Of a stretch of 51,161 nt of DNA, positions 6,814 through 15,730 are shown one piece after another. The notes below the pieces were generated by a model. The model searched no databases. It was not told the origin of the DNA and saw only the letters and a program-made list of their open reading frames with translations. The DNA comes from JANNOG01 sp050329415 (lineage in GTDB: Bacteria; Actinomycetota; Actinomycetes; Actinomycetales; JBBAYJ01): the NCBI GenBank assembly GCA_050329415.1, contig JBHJOS010000085.1, forward strand, positions 1 to 51,161, written 5' to 3'. The position numbers and the translations under genes are program-made. Within the stretch, counting starts at the first letter, position 1. Each line of letters opens with the position of its first letter.

Positions 6814-9078
6814 TCAGGGCAGGGCGCCGACGACGTGCAGCCGCTGTGTGGCCCGGGTGAGCGCGACGTAGAGTCCGCGCGCGCCGACGTCGGCCAGGAT
6901 CTCCTCCGGGCACAGGAGGACCACGACGTCGAACTCCAGGCCCTTCGCCTCGACCGGGGACACCACGGCGAGCCGGTCAGGCTCCGGCTCCGCCTCCTCC
7001 CGCAGGTCCGCGAGCCGGTCGCCGACTGCGAGCACGGCCACCGTTCCGACGCCGCTGGCCAGCTCCCGAGCGACGATCCTCCGGGTCGTGGCCGTGACGT
7101 CCCCGCCGTCGATCGGCGAGACCGTCACCGCGTCCCGCCCCTGCCGGACCGCCCGCGCCGGCGACACCTCGACGCCCAGGGCCTGCACGGTGGCGTGGGC
7201 GAGGTCGTTGATCTGGCTCGGCAGGCGGTAGTTGACGGTCAGTTCACCCACGGTCCACCGGTCGCGGCCCAGGTGGGGGGCGAAGGCGCGCTCCCACGAG
7301 GCGGACGCCCCGGGGCTCGTCGCCTGGCCCATGTCGCCGACGACCGTCATGGAGCGAGTGGGGCAGCGGCGCAGGACCGCCCGCCACTGCATCGGGGTCA
7401 GCTCCTGTGCCTCGTCGACGACGACGTGGCCGAAGGTCCGCGGCCCTTGGTCGTCGTCGTCCGCTCCGGCGGCCGCGTAGCGAGCCGCGAGGCGCTCGGC
7501 GTCGACGGAGTCCCCGGTGCCGGTCATCTCGGTGACGCCCCGGGCGTACTGGAGCTCCTGGGTCCGGGCCGCCGCCGCGGCCGCCGCCGCCCGGCGACGT
7601 GGTTCCGGGTCCTCACCGAGGATCTCCGCCGCCTCGTCGAGCAGGGCCACGTCGGCCACGGTCCACGGCGCGTCCGGGTCGTCGCGGTGCAGGGACGCCT
7701 GCTCCTCCCGGGTCAGGAGCTCCCCGCCCGCCGCCCGCAGCCGTGCCGGGTCCCGCAGGAGCCGGGCGAGCAGGCGTTCCGGAGTGGTGAGCGGCCAGCA
7801 CCGGTTGACCTCTCGTCGCACGTCCCGGCTGGCGTGCAGCGCCCGGAGCAGTTCGGTGCGGGTCGCTCCCGTGACGTCCTCGGGGGCGTAGCCCGCCACC
7901 CGCCCCAGCTGCCGGAGGAGCCGCTCCAGGAGGTGGCGGACGAACGTCACCCGGGCCTCGTTGTGGAGGGTGCCCTCGGCCCGGGCGCGCCGGACCGCGT
8001 CCTCGACGTCGCGGGGCCGCAGCAGCACCACGTCGCCGTCCACGTCGAGCGGGACCGGCCGCTCCGGTACGGAGGGCAGCCGGGCCACGGCGCGGCGCAG
8101 CACCTCGGTCATCCGCAGGTCGCCCTTGAGGGCCGCCACGGCCGGGGCATCGACGGCGGTGGCCTCGGCGCCCTCGTGCAGCCCGCCGAGCGGGCGGAGC
8201 TCCGCGCCCGTCTCGCCGAGCGACGGCAGGACCTGGCCGATGTAGCGCAGGAACGCCTCGCCAGGCCCCACGATGAGCACTCCGGACCGCAGCTGCTCCC
8301 GGTAGGTGTAGAGCAGGTAAGCCGCCCGGTGCAGGGCCACGACGGTCTTGCCGGTGCCGGGCGCCCCCTGGACCACGAGGGTGCCGCGCAGCGGTGCCCG
8401 GACGATCCGGTCCTGCTCGGCCTGGATGGTCGCGACCACCTCGTGCATCCGCCCGTCGCGGGGCGCCTCGAGCGCGGCCAGCAGGGCCGAGTCGGTGTCG
8501 AGGGCGGCGTCGGCCTCCGGGTCGGAGCCGGCGTCGAGACTGAGCAGCTCGTCGTGGACGTCGGTGACCTTCCGGTCCCGGGTGCGCAGGTGACGGCGGC
8601 GCACGAGCCCCATCGGCCGGGCGCCCGTCGCCTGGTAGAACGCCGCCGCCGCGGGGGCGCGCCAGTCCAGCAGCGCCCGGCCCTCGCCGCCGTCCTGGGC
8701 GAGACCCACCCGGCCCAGGTGGAAGGACGCCCCGTCCTCCCGGTCGATCCGGCCGAAGCACAGCCGGTCCACCGCGGCCTGCAGCTGGGTCAGCCGGTGG
8801 GCGTGGCTGCGGGCGAGCGCCTCCTGCTCCAACCGGGCGGCGGGCGTGGCGCCGATGTCAGCCGTGACCGTGACCCGCAGCGCCTCGGCCGTCTGGTGGG
8901 TCTCCGCCTCGAGCAGCCGGTAGAGCTGGTCGAGGACGTCCTGTTCGGCCGCCCGCAGCGCCTCGCGGGCGGCGTCGTCGCCGTCGGGCCGGGACGGGTC
9001 CGGGTGGGTCGGGGCGGTGCCGCTGACGGTGGCGGAGATGGCGGTGCTCCTCGGGCGGGACGGCGCGGGCGGACCCAC
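6814..9078 (-). CDS. HelD/HelR-like UvrD-type helicase (RNA polymerase recycling factor family)
   Basis: A 754-residue superfamily 1 ATPase. Order of parts: coiled N-terminus, then FGRIDRED...FHLGRVGL and LLDWRAPAAAAFYQAT, which are characteristic of HelD/HelR rather than UvrD; Walker A GAPGTGKT with Lys244; Walker B VVVDEAQELTPMQW; VVGDMGQ; and the C-terminal AKGLEFDVVVLL and YVALTRATQRLHVV helicase motifs. HelD-family proteins dislodge stalled RNA polymerase from DNA and in actinobacteria (HelR) can protect it from rifamycins. The start is a GTG preceded by GGTGG five bases upstream. I looked for a rifamycin-associated element upstream and did not find one, so a rifampicin link is only a family-based possibility. 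The gene is a monocistron facing the STAND gene's 3' end. Confidence 0.85.
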   Translation of the reverse strand: MGPPAPSRPRSTAISATVSGTAPTHPDPSRPDGDDAAREALRAAEQDVLDQLYRLLEAETHQTAEALRVTVTADIGATPAARLEQEALARSHAHRLTQLQAAVDRLCFGRIDREDGASFHLGRVGLAQDGGEGRALLDWRAPAAAAFYQATGARPMGLVRRRHLRTRDRKVTDVHDELLSLDAGSDPEADAALDTDSALLAALEAPRDGRMHEVVATIQAEQDRIVRAPLRGTLVVQGAPGTGKTVVALHRAAYLLYTYREQLRSGVLIVGPGEAFLRYIGQVLPSLGETGAELRPLGGLHEGAEATAVDAPAVAALKGDLRMTEVLRRAVARLPSVPERPVPLDVDGDVVLLRPRDVEDAVRRARAEGTLHNEARVTFVRHLLERLLRQLGRVAGYAPEDVTGATRTELLRALHASRDVRREVNRCWPLTTPERLLARLLRDPARLRAAGGELLTREEQASLHRDDPDAPWTVADVALLDEAAEILGEDPEPRRRAAAAAAAARTQELQYARGVTEMTGTGDSVDAERLAARYAAAGADDDDQGPRTFGHVVVDEAQELTPMQWRAVLRRCPTRSMTVVGDMGQATSPGASASWERAFAPHLGRDRWTVGELTVNYRLPSQINDLAHATVQALGVEVSPARAVRQGRDAVTVSPIDGGDVTATTRRIVARELASGVGTVAVLAVGDRLADLREEAEPEPDRLAVVSPVEAKGLEFDVVVLLCPEEILADVGARGLYVALTRATQRLHVVGALP

Positions 9079-9446
9079 GATCCCACCACAGATCCACCTT
9101 CCTCGCGGCAGGATGGTCCGGCGAGTCCGTGGCAGTCGTCGAGTCGCGTCTTCGCCGTCGCCGCGGCGTCGAACGGCACGTGCGGAAGCATCTGGGCAAT
9201 CGACGTCATTTACACAGCGGTACGAGCCGCCCTCGTGATCAGGCTACGACAGCCAACCCGTCCCTGGCCGCTTGACTGAAGAGCAAGTGACAGTCGCCCT
9301 CGGGGTGTCCGCGCTCCGGGGTCAGGCCGGAGACACTCGATGCCATGCTCTGCATTATGCAAATCACTATCGGGCACTCCTGTTACACACTCCGACTTAC
9401 CATTGGCCGACTACGTCGTCCACTAGGGGCCCTACGTGGCTCTGAG
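9079..9446. other. Intergenic stretch between helicase and STAND gene
   Basis: About 370 bases with no convincing gene. Base composition falls noticeably from about 9190 onward. On the minus strand a TAGCCT (-10-like) occurs near 9240 and could belong to the helicase gene. The right end holds one copy of the direct repeat described at 9428. Confidence 0.5.
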
Positions 9447-9449
9447 TCA
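9428..9449. repeat. Left copy of an imperfect direct repeat flanking the STAND gene
   Basis: GGCCCTACGT is identical to 13247-13256, and the 12 bases that follow match at 7 positions, ending in a shared GTCA (17 of 22 overall). This copy ends exactly on the stop codon of the STAND gene. It could be an insertion scar or an attachment-site relic; chance is not excluded. Confidence 0.35.
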
Positions 9450-12400
9450 GGGCAGCATTGCAAGTAATGCACCGATCTCGTTGACATCGACCGGCCGGAG
9501 GTCCTGCCACACTGCCCGCGCCGCCTTCAGCTTCTGCGCCAGGTTCGCGGCTCGCACGTTGAGCTGGCCGGGATTCATCGACACGACCTTCGCGTAGCGG
9601 ACGGAGTCGACGATGGCTGACTTTACACGCTCGTGGGCCAGATAACGCTGGAGGTCAACCGACCATTCGGGCCAGCGATCCGCTTCGCACGCGGACGCCC
9701 ACGCCCGGCGCATGGCGTCGTCCTCGTCCGGTTGGTAGGCCATCTTGTGGAGGTGAACAGCGATTTCGTATACGGGATCACCTGCGAGCGCCAACTCCCA
9801 GTCGACGAAGATGCAAGTCCCGTCGCCCTTGACGATGATGTTCTGACGGTGGACATCGGAGTGAACAAGCCAGAAGGGCCGTGGGTTCAGCGCGTGAAGC
9901 TCTAAGGCTTGAAACGGATCATCAGGGATGCCGAGCGCTCTCCAGAGGCCAGCATACTCATCGTGGAAAGTCCGGTAAACGTTCGTGGTGACCGCGAACA
10001 GCCGGGCGGCGAAGCCGGCGGAGTCTCCGGCGGCTGGCCAGTCGTCGGGGACAGGCGGAAGCTCCGCCAGGGGAACTGCACCCAATGCTCCGAAGAATGC
10101 AGCTAACTGGTCAATCGCTCCTTCGGGTACGCGGGTACCCTTCGGGGCGAAGTCGTTGAGCACCTCGCCCTCGATCCATTCGTGAATCTGATATGCGGGT
10201 CGCTTGCTGACGCTGCGAAGGGCGGGCACGCAGTTGATACGACGACCCACTGCGGCGAGCACAGGAGGCTCAGGCCAGATCCGCAGGTCCATGCTGTCCG
10301 CGCCTGATATGGCCATCCGGACAAGGTTGGTGCCGACTCGAACGTTGTTGTGGTAGAAGCCAGTGATACTAGATCCACCGCGGACCGCAGCCTCATACAC
10401 CCGGTCCCAATCATCCGCTACAACTTGAGAGACCACGTTCCTTATCGTTGACTCGAGTTGGTTGAAGTCGTGGAGAGGCTGTATCGCTCGCTCGGCGCGG
10501 ACGACCGCGGCTGACACACTAGGCTCCGGACGTCCGATACGATCCAGCAATGCCCCGGCGAGCAGGATCATTGTCGGATAGACCTCGACCTTCTCGAACT
10601 CGGCGACCGCCCAGACGGCACTTGATGCAGCCTGGTCAATGCGAACCGCTCGTGCGTGCCAGAGGGCGCGGATCAACTCAGCGCGCGCCCTCCCAGACCG
10701 GTAACCACAGCGCTCCAACACGTCCATAGCCTCGTCGAGCACCTGCTCAGTCGCGCCAAGTTTTCCTAGTCTGAGATGAGCTAATGCGAGAGCAGTCAGG
10801 CCCTTGCCGACTTCATGATCAGCGCCGAGCTGGCGCTGCATCTCGATCGCCTGCGTGGCACGGGCCACCGCTGCTACCGGTTCAATGACTGCGAGAATCT
10901 CGGCCTCGTTGATACTGATGTTGGCCAGTCCGACCTCATGGCCGGCTGCCGCATAGGCCGCTCGTGCTGCCTGGGCATGAGTCACGGCGCCGACATGATC
11001 GAAGGCGAAGCGGTGCGCCAGGCAACGAAGTCGAGCCAGGTCACCGCGCAGGGCAGCCTGATCTGGCGCGCTCGCCTGTTCGACGGCATCCGCCGTCGCG
11101 ATCGCATCGACGAAGCGGCCCTGCGCCATGTCGAGGTCGGCATGCCACAGGCCGGCGTCGAGACGTGCTGGACCAGGGTAGTCCGGCCAAACCTCGGCAT
11201 ACCGCTTCAACGCGGCAGCGGTGTTCCCGAGGATGCGTTCGGCGTTGGCCGCCGCGAGCGCGACTCGCGCGTCGATCTCGTCGGCCGATGAATCCAGCGA
11301 CATGCTGACGACGCCGAGGGCGGAGTGAGCGTGGGGGGCGTCGCCGACGAGCAGTGACGCCTCGGCGTCCAGAAGGCGGGTGAGTTTGTGGTACCGCTTA
11401 TGCCGGTCGACACCGACGAGGTCAGTGCGCATATTGTCGAGGCCGGGCTTTCCGGCGGAGGCTAGGGCGTCGGCGTACATGATCAGACTCGTTGTGTCTG
11501 ACGGATGGGTGCAGGCGGCGTGAAACGCTGCCTCTCGCCAGGCCGTGACGGAGTGGGCTTGGCGCGCCCGGTCCAGCCAGATATCGCGGAGCAGGGCGTG
11601 CAGTTCGTCGAGGACCGCTGAACTGAGTCGTGCCTGGATCGCCCGGGCCATGAGCTGGTGAATCTGCAGTGAATCGGGCCCGGCCTCGGCGATGAACGAG
11701 TAAGCGATTAGTGTCTCCCATGCTTGTGCGTCGCCCCGGAGCTCGTAGTGGCGCGTTATCTGCCGGAAGATGTCCCGATCGAAGAATCGGGCCACGCTGA
11801 GCAACTCAAGGACCTTAACCATCTCGGGCGCGACGTGGTTCAGGAACCGTTCTTCGATCCGCGCGTAGGCGCTCACGCTGCTGCCGGCCTCGCGGGCGAG
11901 GTGGAGGAAGTATGGCACCCCGTCACAATCAGTCGCGATCGCCTGGCCTTGGGCTGGATCGTGGACCCCCAGCGCGTCAAGCAATTCCAATCGCGCTCGG
12001 TACGGCAGTGCCACAACCGGGATCGAGCGGATCCGACCTGTCCATTCCGGGTCTCGCCGGGCCCAACCCACCGGTTCACGCGACGCGATCACCGTCAACC
12101 CTCGGTCGAGCTGCCCCAGGAGATCACGAAACCACGCAATGTCCTGCGCCATCATGCCTTGCCGCGAAACTCCCCCGGCCAAGGCTTCGTAGGCGTCAAT
12201 GAGGACCACGTACCTCCCATGCCGGTCGAGGTCATTGGCGAATAGATACGTGACTGCGTCTCCCAACTGGTCCAGAGATAGCTCGTCAAGATCCTGCAGA
12301 GTCTGATCGTACCGTATCGCGTTCCATCGGCTGAAGCGTTTGGCCGCAAAGTCGAGGATTTTGACGGAGTTGCTGAAGATCGGCAGACCTGCGAAGGCAT

Positions 12401-12809
12401 CCATGACATCGACCAAGACCTCGCTTTCCGCCGCCCACGGGAGCCGCTTTTCGGACAACGCCACGAGCGGGTTGAGCCGCTGCCACCACACAGCGTAGGC
12501 GATGTCAAAACGATCGAACTTTATTCTTGACTGACTGAATTGGGAACGCAGTGTGCCGAGAGCCGCCAGGGATGATCGTTGCGCAGGCTCTTGAAAGTTC
12601 AATTGGGCAGTTGAGACATCTTCCGGCACCCGGCGGCGGAGTTCGTGGAGGAGCCTCGACTTGCCGATGCCGCCGACGCCGGAGAGCTCCAACAGGCAAG
12701 GGCGTTCACCAAGGCTATTTAACTGCTCGGCGAATGCAGCAAGTACGTTCTCTCGATTTACGAAAGGGGTTCGAACGGCCCCTGGTTGGTACCGCGACGT
12801 GACTGACAT
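9447..12809 (-). CDS. STAND NTPase - TPR - APH-like phosphotransferase fusion
   Basis: A 1120-residue multidomain protein that I cannot match to a named system. Residues about 15-330: P-loop NTPase of the STAND type, with Walker A GVGGIGKS (44-51), Walker B YVVLIDAYE (200-208) and a following TVIASRE sensor strand. Residues about 330-430: a winged-helix-like region ending in LQIHQLMARAI. Residues about 430-800: repeated helix pairs rich in Ala and Leu, TPR-like. Residues about 840-1120: an aminoglycoside-phosphotransferase/choline-kinase-like domain with catalytic loop HSDVHRQN (His983, Asp985, Asn990) and metal-binding DWELALAGDP (Asp1003). STAND proteins are ligand-triggered switches, many of them in phage defence or signalling; here the kinase would be the output. 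The gene stands alone. Two 60-base samples (10381-10440, 12361-12420) are 58% and 55% G+C against 78% at 7861-7920, a sign of transfer. Start chosen as the first ATG; its Shine-Dalgarno is weak. Confidence 0.85.
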   Translation of the reverse strand: MSVTSRYQPGAVRTPFVNRENVLAAFAEQLNSLGERPCLLELSGVGGIGKSRLLHELRRRVPEDVSTAQLNFQEPAQRSSLAALGTLRSQFSQSRIKFDRFDIAYAVWWQRLNPLVALSEKRLPWAAESEVLVDVMDAFAGLPIFSNSVKILDFAAKRFSRWNAIRYDQTLQDLDELSLDQLGDAVTYLFANDLDRHGRYVVLIDAYEALAGGVSRQGMMAQDIAWFRDLLGQLDRGLTVIASREPVGWARRDPEWTGRIRSIPVVALPYRARLELLDALGVHDPAQGQAIATDCDGVPYFLHLAREAGSSVSAYARIEERFLNHVAPEMVKVLELLSVARFFDRDIFRQITRHYELRGDAQAWETLIAYSFIAEAGPDSLQIHQLMARAIQARLSSAVLDELHALLRDIWLDRARQAHSVTAWREAAFHAACTHPSDTTSLIMYADALASAGKPGLDNMRTDLVGVDRHKRYHKLTRLLDAEASLLVGDAPHAHSALGVVSMSLDSSADEIDARVALAAANAERILGNTAAALKRYAEVWPDYPGPARLDAGLWHADLDMAQGRFVDAIATADAVEQASAPDQAALRGDLARLRCLAHRFAFDHVGAVTHAQAARAAYAAAGHEVGLANISINEAEILAVIEPVAAVARATQAIEMQRQLGADHEVGKGLTALALAHLRLGKLGATEQVLDEAMDVLERCGYRSGRARAELIRALWHARAVRIDQAASSAVWAVAEFEKVEVYPTMILLAGALLDRIGRPEPSVSAAVVRAERAIQPLHDFNQLESTIRNVVSQVVADDWDRVYEAAVRGGSSITGFYHNNVRVGTNLVRMAISGADSMDLRIWPEPPVLAAVGRRINCVPALRSVSKRPAYQIHEWIEGEVLNDFAPKGTRVPEGAIDQLAAFFGALGAVPLAELPPVPDDWPAAGDSAGFAARLFAVTTNVYRTFHDEYAGLWRALGIPDDPFQALELHALNPRPFWLVHSDVHRQNIIVKGDGTCIFVDWELALAGDPVYEIAVHLHKMAYQPDEDDAMRRAWASACEADRWPEWSVDLQRYLAHERVKSAIVDSVRYAKVVSMNPGQLNVRAANLAQKLKAARAVWQDLRPVDVNEIGALLAMLP

Positions 12810-13307
12810 CTATACCCCGTGCTCTCTCTGATCGGCTGCACCGAAATGTTTACCGAAGCGGACGTAGTGCGGCTTTACTCGCCGGGGGGCGGGATGATTG
12901 ACGATCTTCATCTCACCTGGGATTCGGCATGTCGTCGGTCCCGAGCGCGGGTCCTGGTCCCAGGTCTGGTTCGCCCAAGAAGTCTCTCCGGCCGGGACCC
13001 GCGTGATCACTTATGATGCGACTATCGTTGGCCCGTTCTCGACTGCCGCCCGGGAGCCGGGCTGGTTGCAGGCTTGCCGTCGCGCCCACGGCAACCGCCC
13101 CCTCGATTGTGAAGAGCTCACAAAGGTCCCGACAGACTCGGTCATGCCACAAGGTCTGATGCACGACACCAGCAGCGTGGTCGGACGCCAGCTTCGAAAG
13201 GCTTCCATCCCGACCTGGGCGGCGACGCGCCCACAGTGATAAGGTCGGCCCTACGTCGTTGTCTGTCAAGACCTCGTTCACCGCTGAGTACGAGCTGCGG
13301 ATCAGAA
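12810..13307. other. Gene-free stretch upstream of the STAND gene
   Basis: About 500 bases with no open frame that resembles a known protein and no tRNA. It is moderately lower in G+C than the flanking operon. A minus-strand frame covering 12913-13281 (122 codons) has no recognisable motif or ribosome-binding site. TATAGA directly before the STAND start (minus strand) resembles a -10 box but is too close to serve that ATG. The right copy of the direct repeat lies at its end. Confidence 0.45.
13247..13268. repeat. Right copy of an imperfect direct repeat flanking the STAND gene
   Basis: Partner of 9428-9449: identical over the first ten bases (GGCCCTACGT) and at 17 of 22 overall. It lies 40 bases past the 3' end of the branched-chain dehydrogenase E2 gene, so the interval between the two copies holds the STAND gene and nothing else recognisable. 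Confidence 0.35.
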
Positions 13308-14738
13308 TCAGACGAGCAGCAGTTCCGTTCGGGGGTCCTCGAGGATCCGGCCCACCCGGGCGAGGACCCGGCTGCCGACCTCGCCGTCAAGGATCCGGTG
13401 GTCGAACGTGATCGACAGCTCGACGGTCGAGCGCAGCGCCACGCCCCCCCGGTGCTCCCAGGGGCGGCGGCGGACGGCACCGAGGCAGAGGATCACCGCC
13501 TCGCCGGGGTTGAGCAGCGGGGTCCCGCTGTCGACGCCGAACACGCCGATGTTCGTCAGCGTCACGGTGCTGCCGGTGAGGTCCTCGACGCCCGCCCGCC
13601 CCTCGCGGGCCGCCCGCGTCACCTCGGTCATGGCGGCCGCGAGGCCGGGCAGGGTGAGGGCGCCGGCGTCGCGGACCCGGGGCACGAGGAGCCCCCGCGG
13701 GGTCGCCGTCGCGATGCCGAGGTGCACCCGGCCGTGCCGGACGATCTCGCCGGCGGCCTCGTCCCACGAGGCGTTGGCGTCCGGGAACTCCCGGACGGCG
13801 GCGACCAGTGCGCGGGCGGCGAGCAGCGACACCGTGACCCGGGAGCCGTCGAACGTGGGGTGCCGGCGCAGCCGGTCGACCAGCGCGATCGACCGGGTGA
13901 CGTCCACGGTGAGGAACTCCGTGACCTGCGGGGCCGTGAAGGCGCTCGCCGTCATGGCGGCGGCCATGGCCTTGCGGACACCCCGGACCGGGACGCGTTC
14001 GTCCTCGGCGTCGAAACTGCGGTGGATCACCTGCTCCCCGCCGTCGTGGGCGCTGACGGCTGAGTGGGCCGGGGCCTCGATCCGCACCTCGGCGTGGGCC
14101 GGGACTCGCGCCGGGTCGGCGGCCGGTTCGACCACCCGCAGCACGTCCTGCCTGGTCACCCGCCCCTCGGGACCCGACGGCGCGACCCGGGTCAGGTCCA
14201 CGCCGAGATCCTTCGCGAGTCGGCGGACGGGCGGCTTCGCCCGCACGACCGACCGCGGCGGCCGGGCCGTGGCGTCGCCCCCCGGAGCTCGCCGTCGCCG
14301 CCGGACTGCTGCGCCCTCGCCCCCGCCGTTGCCGGGGCCGTAACCCACGAGCACCGCCGGCCCGCGCGTCGCAGGCGCTGTGTCCGCCGACCCCGCCCGA
14401 GCCTCGTCGCCCGCGCCCGCGCCCGCTTCCTGGGCCGGCGCCGGCTCCTGGCCCGCCGACGACTCGGAACCGATCGGGCCGATGCTCAGCAGGGGGTCCC
14501 CGACCTGAGCGGTCGTCCCGACCGGCACATGCAGCTCGGCGACGCGGCCGGCGTGCGGGCTCGGCAGCTCAACGACGGACTTGGCGGTCTCGATCTCGAC
14601 GACGACATCGTTGATCTCCACCACGTCGCCGACCGCCACCCGCCACGCCACGACCTCGGCCTCGGTGAGCCCCTCGCCGACGTCGGGCAGCCGGAACTGC
14701 CGCACGCCCGTCTCCGTCACCTGCGCCGCCACGCTCAC
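13308..14738 (-). CDS. bkdC: Branched-chain 2-oxoacid dehydrogenase E2 (dihydrolipoyl acyltransferase)
   Basis: A 476-residue core subunit that carries acyl groups on lipoate and transfers them to CoA. Parts in order: one lipoyl domain (LPDVGEGLTEAEV; lipoylated Lys53 in ETAKSVVE), an Ala/Gly/Pro-rich linker (about 85-160), the E1/E3-binding domain (AKPPVRRLAKDLGVDL ... GRVTRQDVL, about 165-205), and the catalytic domain with HRILDG (His447, Asp451) at the C-terminus. Start GTG at 14738 overlaps the E1 beta stop by GTGA and yields a normal N-terminus; a much longer upstream frame is the antisense of E1 reading. Third gene of the E1alpha-E1beta-E2 operon; no E3 gene is nearby, so lipoamide dehydrogenase must come from elsewhere. 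Pyruvate as substrate is less likely given the neighbouring icmF. Confidence 0.93.
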   Translation of the reverse strand: MSVAAQVTETGVRQFRLPDVGEGLTEAEVVAWRVAVGDVVEINDVVVEIETAKSVVELPSPHAGRVAELHVPVGTTAQVGDPLLSIGPIGSESSAGQEPAPAQEAGAGAGDEARAGSADTAPATRGPAVLVGYGPGNGGGEGAAVRRRRRAPGGDATARPPRSVVRAKPPVRRLAKDLGVDLTRVAPSGPEGRVTRQDVLRVVEPAADPARVPAHAEVRIEAPAHSAVSAHDGGEQVIHRSFDAEDERVPVRGVRKAMAAAMTASAFTAPQVTEFLTVDVTRSIALVDRLRRHPTFDGSRVTVSLLAARALVAAVREFPDANASWDEAAGEIVRHGRVHLGIATATPRGLLVPRVRDAGALTLPGLAAAMTEVTRAAREGRAGVEDLTGSTVTLTNIGVFGVDSGTPLLNPGEAVILCLGAVRRRPWEHRGGVALRSTVELSITFDHRILDGEVGSRVLARVGRILEDPRTELLLV

Positions 14739-15712
14739 CACCCAAGCGCCCGGTCGGCGGCGTCGAGCACCCGGTCGAGGTCCGGCAGGTATTCGTGCTC
14801 GACCTTGGCCGGCGGGTACGGCATGTCGTAGCCGCCGACCCGCAGCACGGGGGCGTCGAGCACGTCGAAGCACCGCTCGGTGACGGCGGCCGCGACCTCG
14901 GCGCCGAGGCCCGCGAACACCGGCGCCTCGTGGACGACCACGCACCGGGTGGTCCGCTGCACGGAGGCGACGACGGTGTCGAGGTCGATCGGCGACAGCG
15001 ACCGCAGGTCGACGACCTCGAGGCTGCGCCCTTCCGCGGCCGCCGCCTCGGCCGCCCGCAGGCAGGTGGGCACCGTGCCCCCGTAGGTGACGAGGGTGAG
15101 GTCCTCGCCGGGGCGCAGCACCCGCGCCCGGTCCATCGCGAGGACGTCCGCGCCGGACTCGTCGACGTCGCCCTTCGTCCAGTACTGCTTCTTGGGCTCG
15201 TAGAAGATCACCGGGTCCTCGCAGGCGACGGCCTGCCGGAGCATCCAGTGCGCGTCGTTCGGGGTGGCGCAGCACACCACCCGCAACCCGGCGGTGTGGG
15301 CGAAGTACGCCTCGTTGGACTCGCTGTGGTGCTCCACCGCGCCGATGCCGCCGCCCGCCGGGATCCGGATGACGACGGGCAGGGCCACGTGCCCGCGGGT
15401 CCGGGCGCGCATCTTGGCGAGCTGCGCGACGATCTGGTCGAACGCCGGGTAGACGAAGCCGTCGAACTGGATCTCGCAGACCGGCCGGTACCCGCGCATG
15501 GCGAGGCCGATGGCGGTCCCGACGATGGCGGACTCGGCGAGCGGGGTGTCGACGACTCGGGCGGCGCCGAAGTCCTTCTGCAGCCCGTCGGTGACGCGGA
15601 AGACACCGCCGAGCCGGCCGACGTCCTCGCCCATGACGACGACCGTCGGGTCGTCCTCCAGGGCCTTGCGCAGTCCGGAGGTGAGCGCCTTCGCGAGGGT
15701 CATGGTGGTCAT
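14735..15712 (-). CDS. bkdB: Branched-chain 2-oxoacid dehydrogenase E1 beta subunit
   Basis: A 325-residue transketolase-like subunit. Typical features are VVVMGEDVGRLGGVF near the N-terminus, DTPLAESAIVGTAIGLA, EIQFDGFVYPAFDQI, and the central RIPAGGGIGAVEHHSES, followed by a C-terminal transketolase domain (TLVTYGGTVPTCLRAAE, EVVDLRSLSPID). With E1 alpha it forms the thiamine diphosphate enzyme that decarboxylates 2-oxoacids and passes the acyl group to lipoyl-E2. It begins 18 bases after E1 alpha and overlaps E2 by four bases, so the three are one transcription unit. Length and motifs are intact. Confidence 0.95.
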   Translation of the reverse strand: MTTMTLAKALTSGLRKALEDDPTVVVMGEDVGRLGGVFRVTDGLQKDFGAARVVDTPLAESAIVGTAIGLAMRGYRPVCEIQFDGFVYPAFDQIVAQLAKMRARTRGHVALPVVIRIPAGGGIGAVEHHSESNEAYFAHTAGLRVVCCATPNDAHWMLRQAVACEDPVIFYEPKKQYWTKGDVDESGADVLAMDRARVLRPGEDLTLVTYGGTVPTCLRAAEAAAAEGRSLEVVDLRSLSPIDLDTVVASVQRTTRCVVVHEAPVFAGLGAEVAAAVTERCFDVLDAPVLRVGGYDMPYPPAKVEHEYLPDLDRVLDAADRALGW

Positions 15713-15730
15713 CGGGGCCTCCTGTCCGGC

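Noticed and set aside
9079..9280. Rifamycin-associated element upstream of the helicase
   Set aside because: I looked for a long inverted repeat of that kind and found none.
12913..13281. 122-codon minus-strand frame upstream of the STAND gene
   Set aside because: No ribosome-binding site, no motif and mixed composition; kept as gene-free.
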